Positions 35,296 to 45,847 of a stretch of 64,000 bases of DNA are shown in pieces. The notes under the pieces are model-generated. The model saw only the letters and a program-made list of their open reading frames with translations, was not told the DNA's origin and did not search any database. A program made the position numbers and the translations under genes. Within the stretch, counting starts at the first letter, position 1. The number at the start of each line of letters is the position of its first letter. The stretch comes from Atherinomorus stipes (lineage: Eukaryota; Chordata; Actinopteri; Atheriniformes; Atherinidae). The stretch covers positions 1 to 64,000 of the forward strand of contig JALJCO010013429.1 of assembly GCA_023101725.1 (NCBI GenBank). The letters run 5' to 3'.

Positions 35296-35850
35296 CAGTG
35301 CGGAACCATCCACAGCCCACTCAGTCCAGCAGACCTTTTCCAGCAGCTCTGCTGGGACCCCCCCCCCGATCTCAGTATGGTAGGGGTGTGTGCGTTTACA
35401 CGTGTTTGTGTGTGCTTACACCACAGTCATGCATCTACTTGTTGGCTGTGTGTGTTGGCCTGTGTTTGACAGACCATCAGTCATGATTGGATCCCTGTAC
35501 TGCTGCAGGTGAGCACGCACATGCCAGGCGGTCCACCGGGAGAGAGCGAGAAATGCAGTTTGGCAGTGATGAAAAGAAGGTGTACTGGAGGTCGTGTGTG
35601 TATTTACAGCCTGTATGAGAATGTGCATGTAAAGGAGAGAATGTGCATAGCCGCTGGGTTATCGTGGTCATCGCAGTGACAGCTGGCTGCCTCATCTGCT
35701 CAGCTGGGATAAAAAGTCACCTAGTTATGCAGGGTACCGGAAACTAATCAATCAGCACAGCTTTAAACCTCCCTCTGCTCTTTTTTGTTTTTCTTTTCCC
35801 TTGTCTTTCACTCCTCATCTTGTTTATTTAGTCGCTTATTAATTTGTATT

Positions 35851-35884
35851 GAATCCCCCTAATTTTTACAAAATTAGGGGATTC
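35851..35884. repeat. Near-perfect snap-back hairpin
   Basis: Arms gaatccccctaatttt (35851-35866) and aaaattaggggattc (35870-35884) pair over 15 bp with one bulged C and a 3-nt loop. Confidence 0.85.
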
Positions 35885-35896
35885 AAATGAGCTGAA

Positions 35897-35942
35897 TCTC
35901 CGCACTTTCCCATTAACAGTCTCCGCACTTTCCCATTAACAG
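35897..35942. repeat. Exact 23-bp tandem duplication
   Basis: Two identical 23-bp units, beginning tctccgcactttccc, lie head to tail 12 bp after the hairpin at 35851-35884. Confidence 0.9.
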
Positions 35943-35949
35943 CCTCCAG

Positions 35950-36955
35950 TATGTCGTGTGTGTGTTATCCAGCTGCTCTTTTACTCGTGTACTTTCCTCT
36001 TTATAAGAAACAGAGGGCAGAAATAACCATCTACAATAGTTTTTGTTATAAGTCAGGTTTCCGTCTATTAGCAAAGCAAATCTAAACCCACTTTCTAACC
36101 GCAGCAAAAATTTATTTATTTATTTATTTTTTTTATTTTTTTTTAACAAAAATTTATGTTAAATTTTTTAGCAAAAATTTAACATTTTTATTGTTTCCAT
36201 TTGTAAATAAAAAACAATAGAGACACATCTTGTTAGATGAGAAAAACATTCATTGCTGGTCCTCACAAGTTTCATCGACATTTCCAGTTTACTTCCTCAA
36301 TCGATCAATTTCTGCTAAGTGCTTCCGATCGAGTAAATCTGCGTTCATTTGCATTGAATAGTGATGTCTCTAAAATGATAATATTCTCATTTATTTCTTA
36401 TGAAAACAAGGTGTTTCATTACTTCCTCACTCTGTTACAACAGAACTGGGAGGATAATATGATGAAATGGCCTACTGTTAAAAATAGCGAAATATTTTCA
36501 TACTTTGTTGAGTCCATTGAGATAAACAGGTAAGACTTACATTGTGATGCAGTTGACTGTGTGCATGAAGACGGGTGTTCAGCCAAGCCAGTGTCTGAAT
36601 GATTTCTGTTAGAAGGCTTGGGTGGTGGTTACGGAGGATGGAGAGGTGGAGATTGCGGGCTGCACAGTCTTGACCCAATCTGTCCTGCAGCTGCACAGCT
36701 GCTGTCCTGCGGTAAGTTCACTCACTTTAAAGCCAGAGTTGGTAATCCTGCTCAGAAACACTTTTTGTTATACTGAGTGAAATGGTCCTTCCATCCTGAC
36801 AGTATTAATACATTATGAATTCATAAAAAGGAAGGAAAAAAGTCAGACCTCTGTGAGAGCTGCAGTTCTGTAAAAACTCTAACCAACCCCTGCCATTCGC
36901 ACCGAAAAGCATGAATTGGTCATTCGCAACTTATAGAAAGAACGAATCAATGCCT
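35950..36955. other. Stretch with no recognised gene
   Basis: AT-rich sequence; the 98-codon frame at 36237-36533 has no recognisable motif. Confidence 0.35.
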
Positions 36956-36968
36956 TTATGTTTCGTCT

Positions 36969-37025
36969 TTATATATATATCTATATCTATATCTATATAG
37001 ATATAGATATATACGTGTGTATATA
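36969..37025. repeat. TA/TATC microsatellite
   Basis: The tract alternates TA and CTATAT-type units and is partly palindromic. It abuts the Tc1 element at 37026. Confidence 0.85.
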
Positions 37026-38444
37026 GAGTTGTATGAAAAGGTGTTTGCCCCCTTCCTAATTTCTTACTTTTTTGCAGGTTTGTCACACTTAAATGTTTCA
37101 GATCATCAAAAACAGATTTAAATGTAAGACAAAGATAACACAAGTAAACACAAAATGCAGTTTTAAAGTAAAGATTTCTATTAGTAAGGGGGGAAAAAAA
37201 ATCCAAACCTCCACAGCCCCCCCCCCCCCCCCCCCCCCCCCGTTAAAACATAAATTAACTACGGTTTATTACACATTGCAGTTTTAGATGGTTTGTACTT
37301 ATTGATTTCTTCAACATGACACATTATTATCTTTGGAAAGCTGAGTTCAATTTTTCTAGCCACACCCAGGCTGGTCACTGCCACATCTGTTCTCAATCAA
37401 GAAATCATTTAAATAGGACCTGCCTAACGAATTTAAGTAGACCAAAAGATCCTCAAAAGCTAGACATCATGCTGCGATCCAAAGAAATTCAGGAAAAAAA
37501 ATTAGAAACAGAGTAATTGAGATCTATCAGTCTGGAAAAGGTTCCAAAGCCATTTCTAAAGCTTTGGGACTCCAGCGAGCCACAATGAGAGCCATTATCC
37601 ACAAATGGTGAAAATATGGATCAGTGGAGAACCTTCCCAGGAGTGGCTGGCCAACCAAAATGACCCCAAAAGCACAGCAACGACTTATCCAAGAGGTCAC
37701 AAAAGACCCCAGAACAACATCCAAGAACTGCAGGCCTCACTTGCCTCAATTAAGGTCAGTGTTCATGACTCCACCATCAGAAAGAGACTGGGGGGCAAAA
37801 ATGGCCTGCATGGCAGAGTTCCAAGACCAAAACCACTGCTGAGCAAAAAGAACATAAAGGCTCGTCTCAGTTTTGCCAGAAAGCATCTTGATGATCCCCA
37901 AGACTTTTGGAAAAATACTCTGTGGACTAACGAGACAGAAGTTGAACTTATTAGAAGGTGTAGGTCCCATTACATCTGGCATAAAAGTAACACGGCATTT
38001 CAGAAAAGGAACATCATACCAACAGTAAAATACGGTGGTGGTAGTGTGATGGTCTGGGGCTGTTTTTCTGCTTCAGGACCTGGAAGACTTGCTGTGGTAA
38101 ATGGAACCATGAATTCTGCTGTCTACCAAAAAATCCTGAAGGAGAATGTCCGGCCATCTGTTGGTCACCTCAAGCTGAAGCGCACTTGGGTTCTGCAGCA
38201 GGACAATAATCCAAAACACACCAGCAAGTCCACCTCTGAATGGCTTAAGAACAACAAAATGAAGACTTTGGAGTGGCCTAGTCAAAGTCCCCACCTGAAT
38301 CTGATTGAGATTCTGTGGCATGACCTTAAAAAGGCAGTTCATGTTGAAAAACCTTCAAATGCGGCTGAATTACAACAATTCTGCAAAGATGAGTGGAACA
38401 AAATTCCTCCACAGCGCTGTAGAAGATTCATTGCCAGTTATCGC
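37026..38444 (+). mobile_element. 3'-truncated Tc1-type transposon
   Basis: The left terminal region (37026-37210) begins GAGTTGTATGAAAAGGTGTTTG-like text after TATA and has 'ggtttgtcacacttaaatgt' further in. It is followed by a run of 25 C (37217-37241) and a transposase gene. The expected right terminal repeat is absent; at 38445 the sequence switches to a LINE 3' fragment. Confidence 0.8.
37217..37241. repeat. Run of 25 C
   Basis: An uninterrupted C homopolymer inside the left part of the Tc1 element. Its length may be uncertain. Confidence 0.9.
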
Positions 38445-38522
38445 TGTTTGGTTTTGCAATCAGCTTTGCAGCATCTGCTGGGGCAGCAGCATCAGAACCA
38501 GAGACTTGAAGAAACTAAATGA
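37471..38522 (+). pseudogene. Tc1 transposase pseudogene, DD34E with first Asp lost
   Basis: The gene starts at ATG 37471 (MLRSKEIQEK). Expansion of an A-run near 37493-37502 shifts the frame. The DNA-binding part continues in other frames through 'QRATMRAIIHKW' (37573-37608), then a TGA replaces a sense codon. From 37605 a 305-codon frame is open through the catalytic domain. It has FWKNTLWTNETEVEL (residue 109 is Asn where the first catalytic Asp belongs), VLQQDNNPKHTSKST (Asp200) and HLNLIEILWHDLKK (Glu235), with 34 residues between the last two. After residue 280 (IASYR) the expected C-terminus is replaced by LINE-derived codons. In active relatives this enzyme cuts and reinserts the element at TA; this copy cannot. 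Confidence 0.85.
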
Positions 38523-38940
38523 GCTCATCAAGAAAGCTGGTTTTGTGCTGGGAATAACTCTGGAGCCGCTGGAGCTGATCGTTCAGAAAAGAATGCTGCA
38601 CAAGCTGATGAAGATGATGGAGGACTCTTCTCACCCTCTCCACAACACGGTGAAAAATCAACAGTGTGTTCAGTGGGAGGCTGCGTCAGGTTCGCTGTAG
38701 GACGGAGAGATACAGAAGTTTGTTCCTGCCAGCAGCATCACCCTAAAGAACAAGACTGACTGACTGACTTATTATTGTTATGTTATTATTTTATGTTAAT
38801 GTTACACTGTTAAAAACATAAAACAAAAAAAAAACAAAAAGAAAAAAGAAAGAAAAAAAAGTGTGAGCTTTTTTTTTTATTTATATATAATGTTGAATTT
38901 TCCTTCTGGGATAAATAAAGTATTTTTCATTTCATTTTCA
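38445..38940 (+). pseudogene. LINE 3'-end fragment fused to the Tc1 element
   Basis: In the frame 38305-38700 the sequence from 38478 reads CWGSSIRTRDLKKLNELIKK, then VQKRMLHKLMKMMEDSSHPL, the C-terminal tail of a fish LINE polyprotein. A shift of frame follows near 38690 ('cgctgtaggacggagagata', 'gcagcatcaccctaaagaac'). It ends with 'ggataaataaagtatttttc' near 38910-38930. The same end occurs, more decayed, at 26196-26460. It is 5'-truncated, as LINE insertions usually are. Confidence 0.75.
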
Positions 38941-38944
38941 CAGG

Positions 38945-40555
38945 TATGCCTAAATAGTTGCCAGAAATAGTGTTTCCCCATAAAAATAAAGTTCCACACA
39001 CAACCATCCGTTTCATAAATGTACCACTGATTGACTACGAAGAACAAACTGCTTTCCCAGATGAAAGCAGTTTTCTGGAAATTCTGATTTTAGTTCAATC
39101 AGTCCTCTTTGAGACCAGTTGTTCATCTTGAGAGCTAAAACACAGCATCAAACATGGTAAATGTGAGATTTGACTTCATTTCTATTCTGCAGGTTGTAAT
39201 TAAGACTTTTTAACCTGCTACAAGACCTCATTAGTGGATGTTAAGGGTACAAATCTGGATTTAACTCATTTAGAAGTTTTTTAATTTGGGCCGTTGGTTT
39301 TGTGCATTTTAATTAAAAAAAATTTTAAAAAGAGAGAGATTTCTGGCACTCTTAAATATTTCTACTTTCTCTGATCTGACAAGTTGAGGAAAATATTCAT
39401 GTTTTCCTGAAACCTCTTCTGTTTGATAAAACTGTTTTTTTGTATGTACAGAATGCACATGAAAATCCCCAAAGATTGTGAAAATGTTTTGATATATAAA
39501 AAAGAAAAGGTTTCTGGACTTTAAAAAAAAGTTGAAATTTGGACAAAATTCAAATTTTAGTTCAACCAGTCCTCTAATTGAGAACCAGCTGTTCGTCTTG
39601 AGAGCCAGTCAAAGCTAAAAACACAGCACCAAACATGGTAAATGTGATATTTGAGTTCATTTAAGACTTCTTTTTTTTTTTTTTTACTTTCTGGGAATTA
39701 TTAGCAAAAATCATTCAAATTCAAACAAGTATCACAATATCCCATTTATTAGCATAAAGTTCGCTAGCTTAGCGTCACATAGCATTGCACTGAGGCAGCT
39801 GTTTATAATCATTTTTGCCAGCTGCTCACTTCTACAACATTGTAGATCACATATTTACATTTGCACCACTTCTTTAAGTTCTTCTGTCATGAACAAACTC
39901 AGATTTGACAAGTATAACCCACCTGTTAATATAAATAAAAGGCAGAAGACAGGAGCTCGTTATCAACAACCAAAGGATTTATTTCTGCCAAGCCTGCGTA
40001 TGGTGGGTTACTAGTACCGCTGCCCGTTTTGCGCCCTCCAGTGGTTGCTCTATAATAACCTTGCAAAGAAAAATAAGGTTTAAAAAAACTGAGCAGTTCT
40101 ATTTGTTCAAATTAAATGTCTTTTGCAACCATGAACTGCCCAATGAACTATACCTTTTATCAAATTCCCTTTAGACCAGACTTCTTACTCCTTTATACAT
40201 TTTTGCCAATATTTGACTCTTTACTCTAGCAAAGAAGTGTCAAAATGTTGAAAGTTTAAAAAGTAATTTGATGATTTATAATATTTTGGCCTACGTGATC
40301 ATATTCATTGCTTGTTTTAACTTTGGATGCTCAGTTTAACACTGATCAGTATTCTATTTGTATCAATTTCTTTTTTTCTTTTACTTTTTTTTTTTTTACA
40401 ATCATACTTTTATTGAATATATTCCTTAAAATCCCAATTAACCTTTTTACCTTTCCTTTCCTTTCCTTTTTGTTGAAAGTGGTAAAAATAATAATTTACA
40501 GAAGCATTTGCTGGTGAAAGTAAATCATAAGATCAGGAAATTGAACCTGACAGCA
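38945..40555. other. Gene-free stretch with an internal repeat
   Basis: Two related segments occur: 'agttcaatcagtcctctttg' through 'acatggtaaatgtgagattt' (about 39093-39172) and 'agttcaaccagtcctctaat' through 'acatggtaaatgtgatattt' (about 39559-39650). These are a diverged direct repeat. A CTTTC microsatellite lies near 40452-40475. No gene seen. Confidence 0.5.
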
Positions 40556-40560
40556 TAGCT

Positions 40561-41400
40561 TTGTTTCCACGGCAAGCCTGTTCTTGGTGACGTGAATTGC
40601 ATGTCGGTGCCCCCTCATCAGTGCGAATGAAGTGACCTTACTTTCACATCTGTGTGGATTTTCTGCCGGCGTCACACGTACAGACTAACGGAGCACAGCG
40701 CGAGCGTTGAACTGTGAGTAAAAACTGAACTAAAAACAGAAGTTTGAAATTAATGTTCACTAATAGCTGAAGCACATTTATCCAAATAGTGAGTGTTTTA
40801 ACGAAGTTAAAGGTTTACTTTAAAAGAAAAAGTCCTCTCATATTGACTGGAACAGCTGTAGTTCTGCATTGCAGGGTTATAAATAAATACGCAACCTTTG
40901 TTGGCTGAAGAATTGAGTCGGATGTCCTGGCCGCCCTGACTAAAGCTACAATATAAGACGTTGCTGAATCATGTGAAACAGAAACAGAACCTCTCTCAAT
41001 TTGCGGTTCTTTGTCCTGAAAACAACTATTTTAACACTTAAGACAAAATCACTTAGGCCTACTCTTATTTACTTACTTACGTCACTTACGTCCTTCTGAT
41101 AGCTATTGGTCTCTGGGGGAAAAGAAATAAATGTTTGATGCAAACGTTTTTACCAGCTCATTAGAACAGCTTATTTTCCGTTTAGAAAGGTGGGGGAGAT
41201 AACAACGTCTTACAGCTGAAAGTTCACATGAAGGACGCGCAGTGTCACCAAACTGCAACGAACCAACTCCTTATCTGCTCAAAGCAGGGGAGGGTCTACA
41301 AGGTTTTGAAGGGGGGCTGCAGGGCCACAACAAGCAGGGGCACAGACTGGGAAAAGGGTGGCACAAATGACACTTCAAAGATATATAGGCTATTAAGGCT
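40561..41400 (+). repeat. Dispersed repeat, direct copy 1
   Basis: This segment matches 55752-56525 in the same orientation: 'gcctgttcttggt', 'tgtggattttctgc', 'cggagcacagcgcgagcgtt', 'gaactgtgagtaaaa' and 'gcacagactgggaaaagggt'. Copy 1 is followed by the zinc-finger ORF at 41761, copy 2 is not. It may be the 5' part of an hAT-like element. Confidence 0.75.
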
Positions 41401-41760
41401 GTAAAGATACACCAATTCACGATTCAATTCGTATCACCATTTTTGACCCACGGCTCGATACACATAAAAAAATTTAAATTTATTTTCATATAAAAAATGT
41501 TTTTTTTTTAAAACTTGAATTATTTAAAAAAAAATTTAAAGTAGGCCTATTTATTTAAATTTCATAACATTTAACTTAATGTAACAAATAACGTGAATAT
41601 AGCTGAACACAAACAATAATCAAAATGATTGAATTAATAACCAAAGATAGAACATTTCTCTTTTCTAAGGAAACAGGAAATTTTAAAGCCAGCAAAAACC
41701 AGCGGGATCTACGCAGGATCCTCCAGTCCACGCGCGCTCTCGGCACCCGCGCCTTTTAAA

Positions 41761-41997
41761 ATGTCCACACCTGATACTCCAGCATGTTCTCAAAAGCCAA
41801 AACGCTTGCTAAAGAAAACACATGAGTGGGAACAGGTCCGTCCTTGGATGGACAGCATCAGTGGAGATGATGAGGGGAACTGTAAAGTATGTCGGCAAGT
41901 GATTTCTGTGGCGCGCGGTGGTGGACTGTCGGACATCAGACATCATCACGCATCAGAAAAGCAACACAGGCACGTGAGAACCGTGAAGACGACCTAA
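41761..41997 (+). CDS. Short zinc-finger ORF, probably the start of a transposon gene
   Basis: The 78-codon frame begins MSTPDTPACSQKPKRLLKKT and contains WEQVRPWMDSISGDDEGN, then CKVC, then GGGLSDIRHHHASEKQH. The pattern C-x2-C followed by a spaced His pair and a Trp-rich lead is that of N-terminal zinc fingers of hAT-like transposases and genes derived from them. The frame stops at 41995 with nothing recognisable downstream, so it is probably an exon or a truncated remnant. It follows the repeat at 40561-41400 and may be its coding part. Whether it is expressed cannot be told. Confidence 0.45.
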   Translation: MSTPDTPACSQKPKRLLKKTHEWEQVRPWMDSISGDDEGNCKVCRQVISVARGGGLSDIRHHHASEKQHRHVRTVKTT

Positions 41998-42466
41998 ACG
42001 TGAGTGTCCCATCTTCATCCCCTCATCTCCTGAGACTGAATCAGTCATGACATCACGTCCAGAACAGGATCAGTTTTTATCTAGTTGTGTTTTTACCAGA
42101 AGATGTCAGAGCATAATTTAGGAGACTGGTGGTATGGTTAGCTGATTGATTGTTTAGGATGTTGACTTTTTAAAGTTGAATGAGTGATCATTTATACAGA
42201 ATCCATTATTAGTAGCAGCCAATATAAATGTTATATGGTTATTTAAACAATAAATCACAGTAATGGATTAACATTTGATAGATAAATTAATATAAATCTA
42301 AGCCGTAAATCTGTGAGTGTTCCAGGACTCAGACCTGAATTTCAGCTTCACATTAAGACAGTTGTGAAGTCAGCCTGTGAGGACTATCAACAGCATTCTG
42401 GACTAAACTGCCACCATTATAAGGAATTTACGTACACATGTAAGGACAGGGTTTCAGTAGTCTAGT

Positions 42467-44198
42467 CTACTAAATAGGGCTGTGTTAAACGATTATTTTT
42501 AAACGATTAATCTATCGATTATTTTTTCGATGCATCGATTAATCTAACGATTCACTTTTTTAGCTCGATTCGACTCGATTCGATTCGATTATCGATTATC
42601 TCCTCATAAATTGACAAACAGCAATTTATATATGCTGATATAGATATCTAAAATGTAAAAAAGAGCTTGAATAAGAAGGCAGTGGGAGCAGCAGCCTGTC
42701 ATGGACTTTATCATGAACCAACAGAATGTAAAATTTATGATGAAAACACAGCCGACTGAAAAACAGGCTTTTAATTCCTTCATTTACATGAAAATAATAA
42801 TAAAAAAGTCATTATTGAAAAAATATGGTCATGCAAACTTGGAGGTTTTAAGCTAAGAGATATTATTTTCCGACAAAAGATAATGAAGATAAGTAAACAT
42901 TCAGAGTTGAACATTATATTAAACATGGGTCTAGCTTCCTGAAAAAGTGCATCTTCATCTTCATTCTGTTAATGTTTAAAATGGGGGCCAATCACTTGGA
43001 AATGAAATTAAAAATGCTTTATTTATCCCAGAAGTGATTACACAATACTATTACCAACAGATGAAACACGAACATGAGGTTGAGAACGTGACTTTAATTA
43101 TATTCAGTCAGAGACGAGACAGCTCCTGACATCAGCTGTAGTTCACACCCACGGCCAGCAGATGGAGCTCCTGCTTCATGCTGACCGTCTCAAAAAGGGC
43201 TGACGTGTCTGAAGACATGGCATCGACCTCACGGAAGTGTCTCATGTCTCATTAGGCTTCGGATTCGCCATCCCTAATATATAGTTATGCCTTCGATAAA
43301 CGAGTGTGGGCCTTCACTGCCTTACACTTTGGAAACTTGGAAGAGCCACTCGCGGAGATCGCGCCGCCATCTTTGTTTTAGTCTGAAGTCGCATGGCGCT
43401 GCCATCTTTGTTTTGGTCTGACGACGCATCGGTACCATAGACTGTATATAATTACTGGACGTAGCTTCCGGTCTCTTCTGAATAGAGAAATGTGAAGCCA
43501 GTTGGGCGTGTCTTACCGTCGCCATCTTGCCGTGTCACGTACGTCGTCACTCCAGGAAAACCCTAAAATGGGCACAGCGCGGCCGCGGGGCAAATGATTG
43601 ACAGCTGACGTACTGTGGGCTAAACGCTAACTGAGCTAACACGAAACTAAGAGGAGCTAACAAAGATAAGGCTCCTAAGCGGCATGGTTAAGGTAAGACA
43701 TGCTTAGACTTGCAATTCGCTGACTAAACACCGCCGTTGTGCGACTCTGTAACAAACTGAGACCTTATTAAGAGCAAAGAAGGAGCTAACTAGGAGCCTC
43801 CGGTCGGCAGGCGGAGCTTCCGGTCTGTCGTAAGGACACGCCCTTAATAATGTGTAATTTGAAGAATAAATAACATTAACGAATGAGTTATAAAAAAATT
43901 CACCCCCTCACAGTTGACATGAAGGTAAACTTGACCTAATAAACCTAAAATGATTTTTTGAACCAGGCTGTAAACCTGTTTATTTCTGCTGTGAAGTTGG
44001 CGTTTTTAACATGGGAGTCTATGGGGATTTGCTCGCTCTTGGAGCCAGCCCCTAGCGGATGAAGGGAGGATTACACTATTTGCAACAAGCAAGCGAGCTT
44101 CACTGTTCTGAGGCGGAGTTTGCCCCTTGATCGGTACGCATATTTTGCGTCGACGTAATCGGTTACGTCGACGAATCGTCCCCAGCCCTACTACTAAA
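42467..44198. mobile_element. hAT-type element with exact 8-bp duplication, containing another element
   Basis: The body 42475-44190 starts TAGGGCTGTGTTAAACGATT and ends CGTCCCCAGCCCTA, with TAGGGCTG inverted ends. The flanks are identical, ctactaaa (42467-42474 and 44191-44198). A shorter inverted relative lies at 57837-58450, matching at both ends. There is no transposase. The element nested at 43436-44129 accounts for much of the size difference. Confidence 0.9.
43428..44137. mobile_element. Element nested in the hAT element, exact 8-bp duplication
   Basis: The body 43436-44129 begins CATAGACTGTATATAATTAC. It is bracketed by atcggtac on both sides (43428-43435 and 44130-44137). The uninterrupted site is visible in the relative at 57837-58450, which confirms the insertion. 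I see no inverted ends. Part of it (about 43905-44035) recurs inverted at 60820-60975. Confidence 0.75.
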
Positions 44199-44199
44199 G

Positions 44200-44203
<4 letters not shown>

Positions 44204-44239
<36 letters not shown>

Positions 44240-44240
44240 T
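44204..44240. repeat. TA microsatellite
   Basis: A (TA)n tract just right of the hAT element. Confidence 0.9.
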
Positions 44241-44244
44241 GCAT

Positions 44245-45600
44245 ATGTATTTATATAGACATTGATATATATTCAATTTGCTCCACTGTACATATATCTT
44301 TGTGTCCCAATATCTGTTTTGATCTGTGTTATTTGGTGTTGGTTTTTTTTTTTTTTTTTTTTCAAATTAAGCACTCACACACTTCTTTCTTTCATTATTG
44401 TTTCTTCTTCGTTTTTTTTTACTAGACTTACTGAATTATATAATAAAAAAAATTAGTTTAACACTTCAATTATACATTAAATGTCATGAAGCATGAATAT
44501 TAAAATTTTAAAAAATTGTCGTTCGAAGACGGGCCAAAAAAAAAAGAAAAAAGAAAGAAATGTGATTTTTAAAAACCACGAAGGAGCATGACAGTACAAT
44601 GATTGCAATGTTTCTGTTACCTTGTCAAGTACAACAGACATTTTTCAGCGAATCTGGAAAATGGTGATCTGCAATTAATTAGAAATGGGATTCCTTTTTT
44701 TTCTTTTTTTTTAAAGAAAATGTGCAATTTTAAATATAACATTGTTTTGTGTTTTGGCACATACTGTACTTATAAAGTTTCTGTGATTTTCAGGTAACTT
44801 TGCTCCCTGTTTAGTCAACCTTTGCTACTTCATATGCTCAGTTACTGCAGAGTATGATAGCCACATTCATTTTACACAATAACGATAAAAGATGTCGCAT
44901 TCAGCAACATGTAAACCAAGTAGGCCTGAGCAAAAAATTGACTGAATGAGTTAACTAACATTTTTTGTTGTGGGCGATTTACAAAATAAGTAAATCAATT
45001 TTTTGTGTAACGGTATATTTTTGGCTCTCCGGAACTTCCGTAACATTAGCTTTTACGTTGCAGCATGACAGGCGATAACAGCATCATAGCACACACAAAA
45101 CAGCAACAGCAAGCGACAACATGGCTACCGGTGAGAGTACAAAGTGTGACTTAAAACACAGCTGGGACTTTGATTCGAAGAGGGTTCATTTATTTATTGT
45201 TCATTCCAGAAATTTGGGTTAAATTTGTCTTGTTTTAAGTTGTCTGCAGTTTGTACTTATTGATTTCTTTAACAAGTAAGGGGGGATCGTAAATCAATTT
45301 TTTTTTTTTATCTGAGATTTTATTTTTAGTCCATATTCCAGCCCTAGAACCAAAGCTCAGTATAAGGGAACCTGGCAGGAACCTTGAAAAAAAAAAACAA
45401 TGAAAGTCTAAGCGTATTCTAGTAAGAGAAATATGCAAAATATGTTTGGTTCAGAAGTGCAGAATGGCTGCATGTCTTCCAAAGTTCAGTATCTGGGTTG
45501 TTGAATCCTGGGTTTTATAGAAATAATGATGATCATAAATCACAGTCTTGGTGAAGTTGGACAGAGAGGAAAAGGACTGAGAAGTCGCAACAGACAAACA
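44245..45600. other. AT-rich stretch with no recognised gene
   Basis: T-rich and A-rich simple tracts occur at 44341-44362 and 44536-44560. No motif-bearing frame. Confidence 0.4.
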
Positions 45601-45809
45601 TCAGATTTTCAGGGGATTCTACAAAATGGCTGGTAAAGCAGACAAGCTGGTACTGAATGAAGTACAGATCCAGAATCAGGTGCTGTTACACAAAAGGAAC
45701 TCACTCTTGTAGATGGCATGTGCATCCAATAACCAGCCACACACAGAGGAGCAGGGAGGAGAGGCAGAACACAAAGCCTACAGATGCTAACACTTATTTT
45801 GTCTTGCAG

Positions 45810-45847
45810 GTATCATCAATCAAAGCTCTGCAGACCAGACAGTCATG
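45810..45847 (+). other. Putative first exon and start codon of copy A
   Basis: A pyrimidine-rich acceptor (ttttgtcttgcag) precedes 45810, and the exon would end with ATG at 45845-45847 followed by GT. Joining ATG to the next exon in phase 0 gives Met-Asp-Arg. The arrangement is conserved in copy B. The donor (GTTTGA) is weak. The alternative is that CAG at 45807-45809 is a donor side of a longer upstream coding exon, but the homologous ATG in B is ACA in A. Confidence 0.4.
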
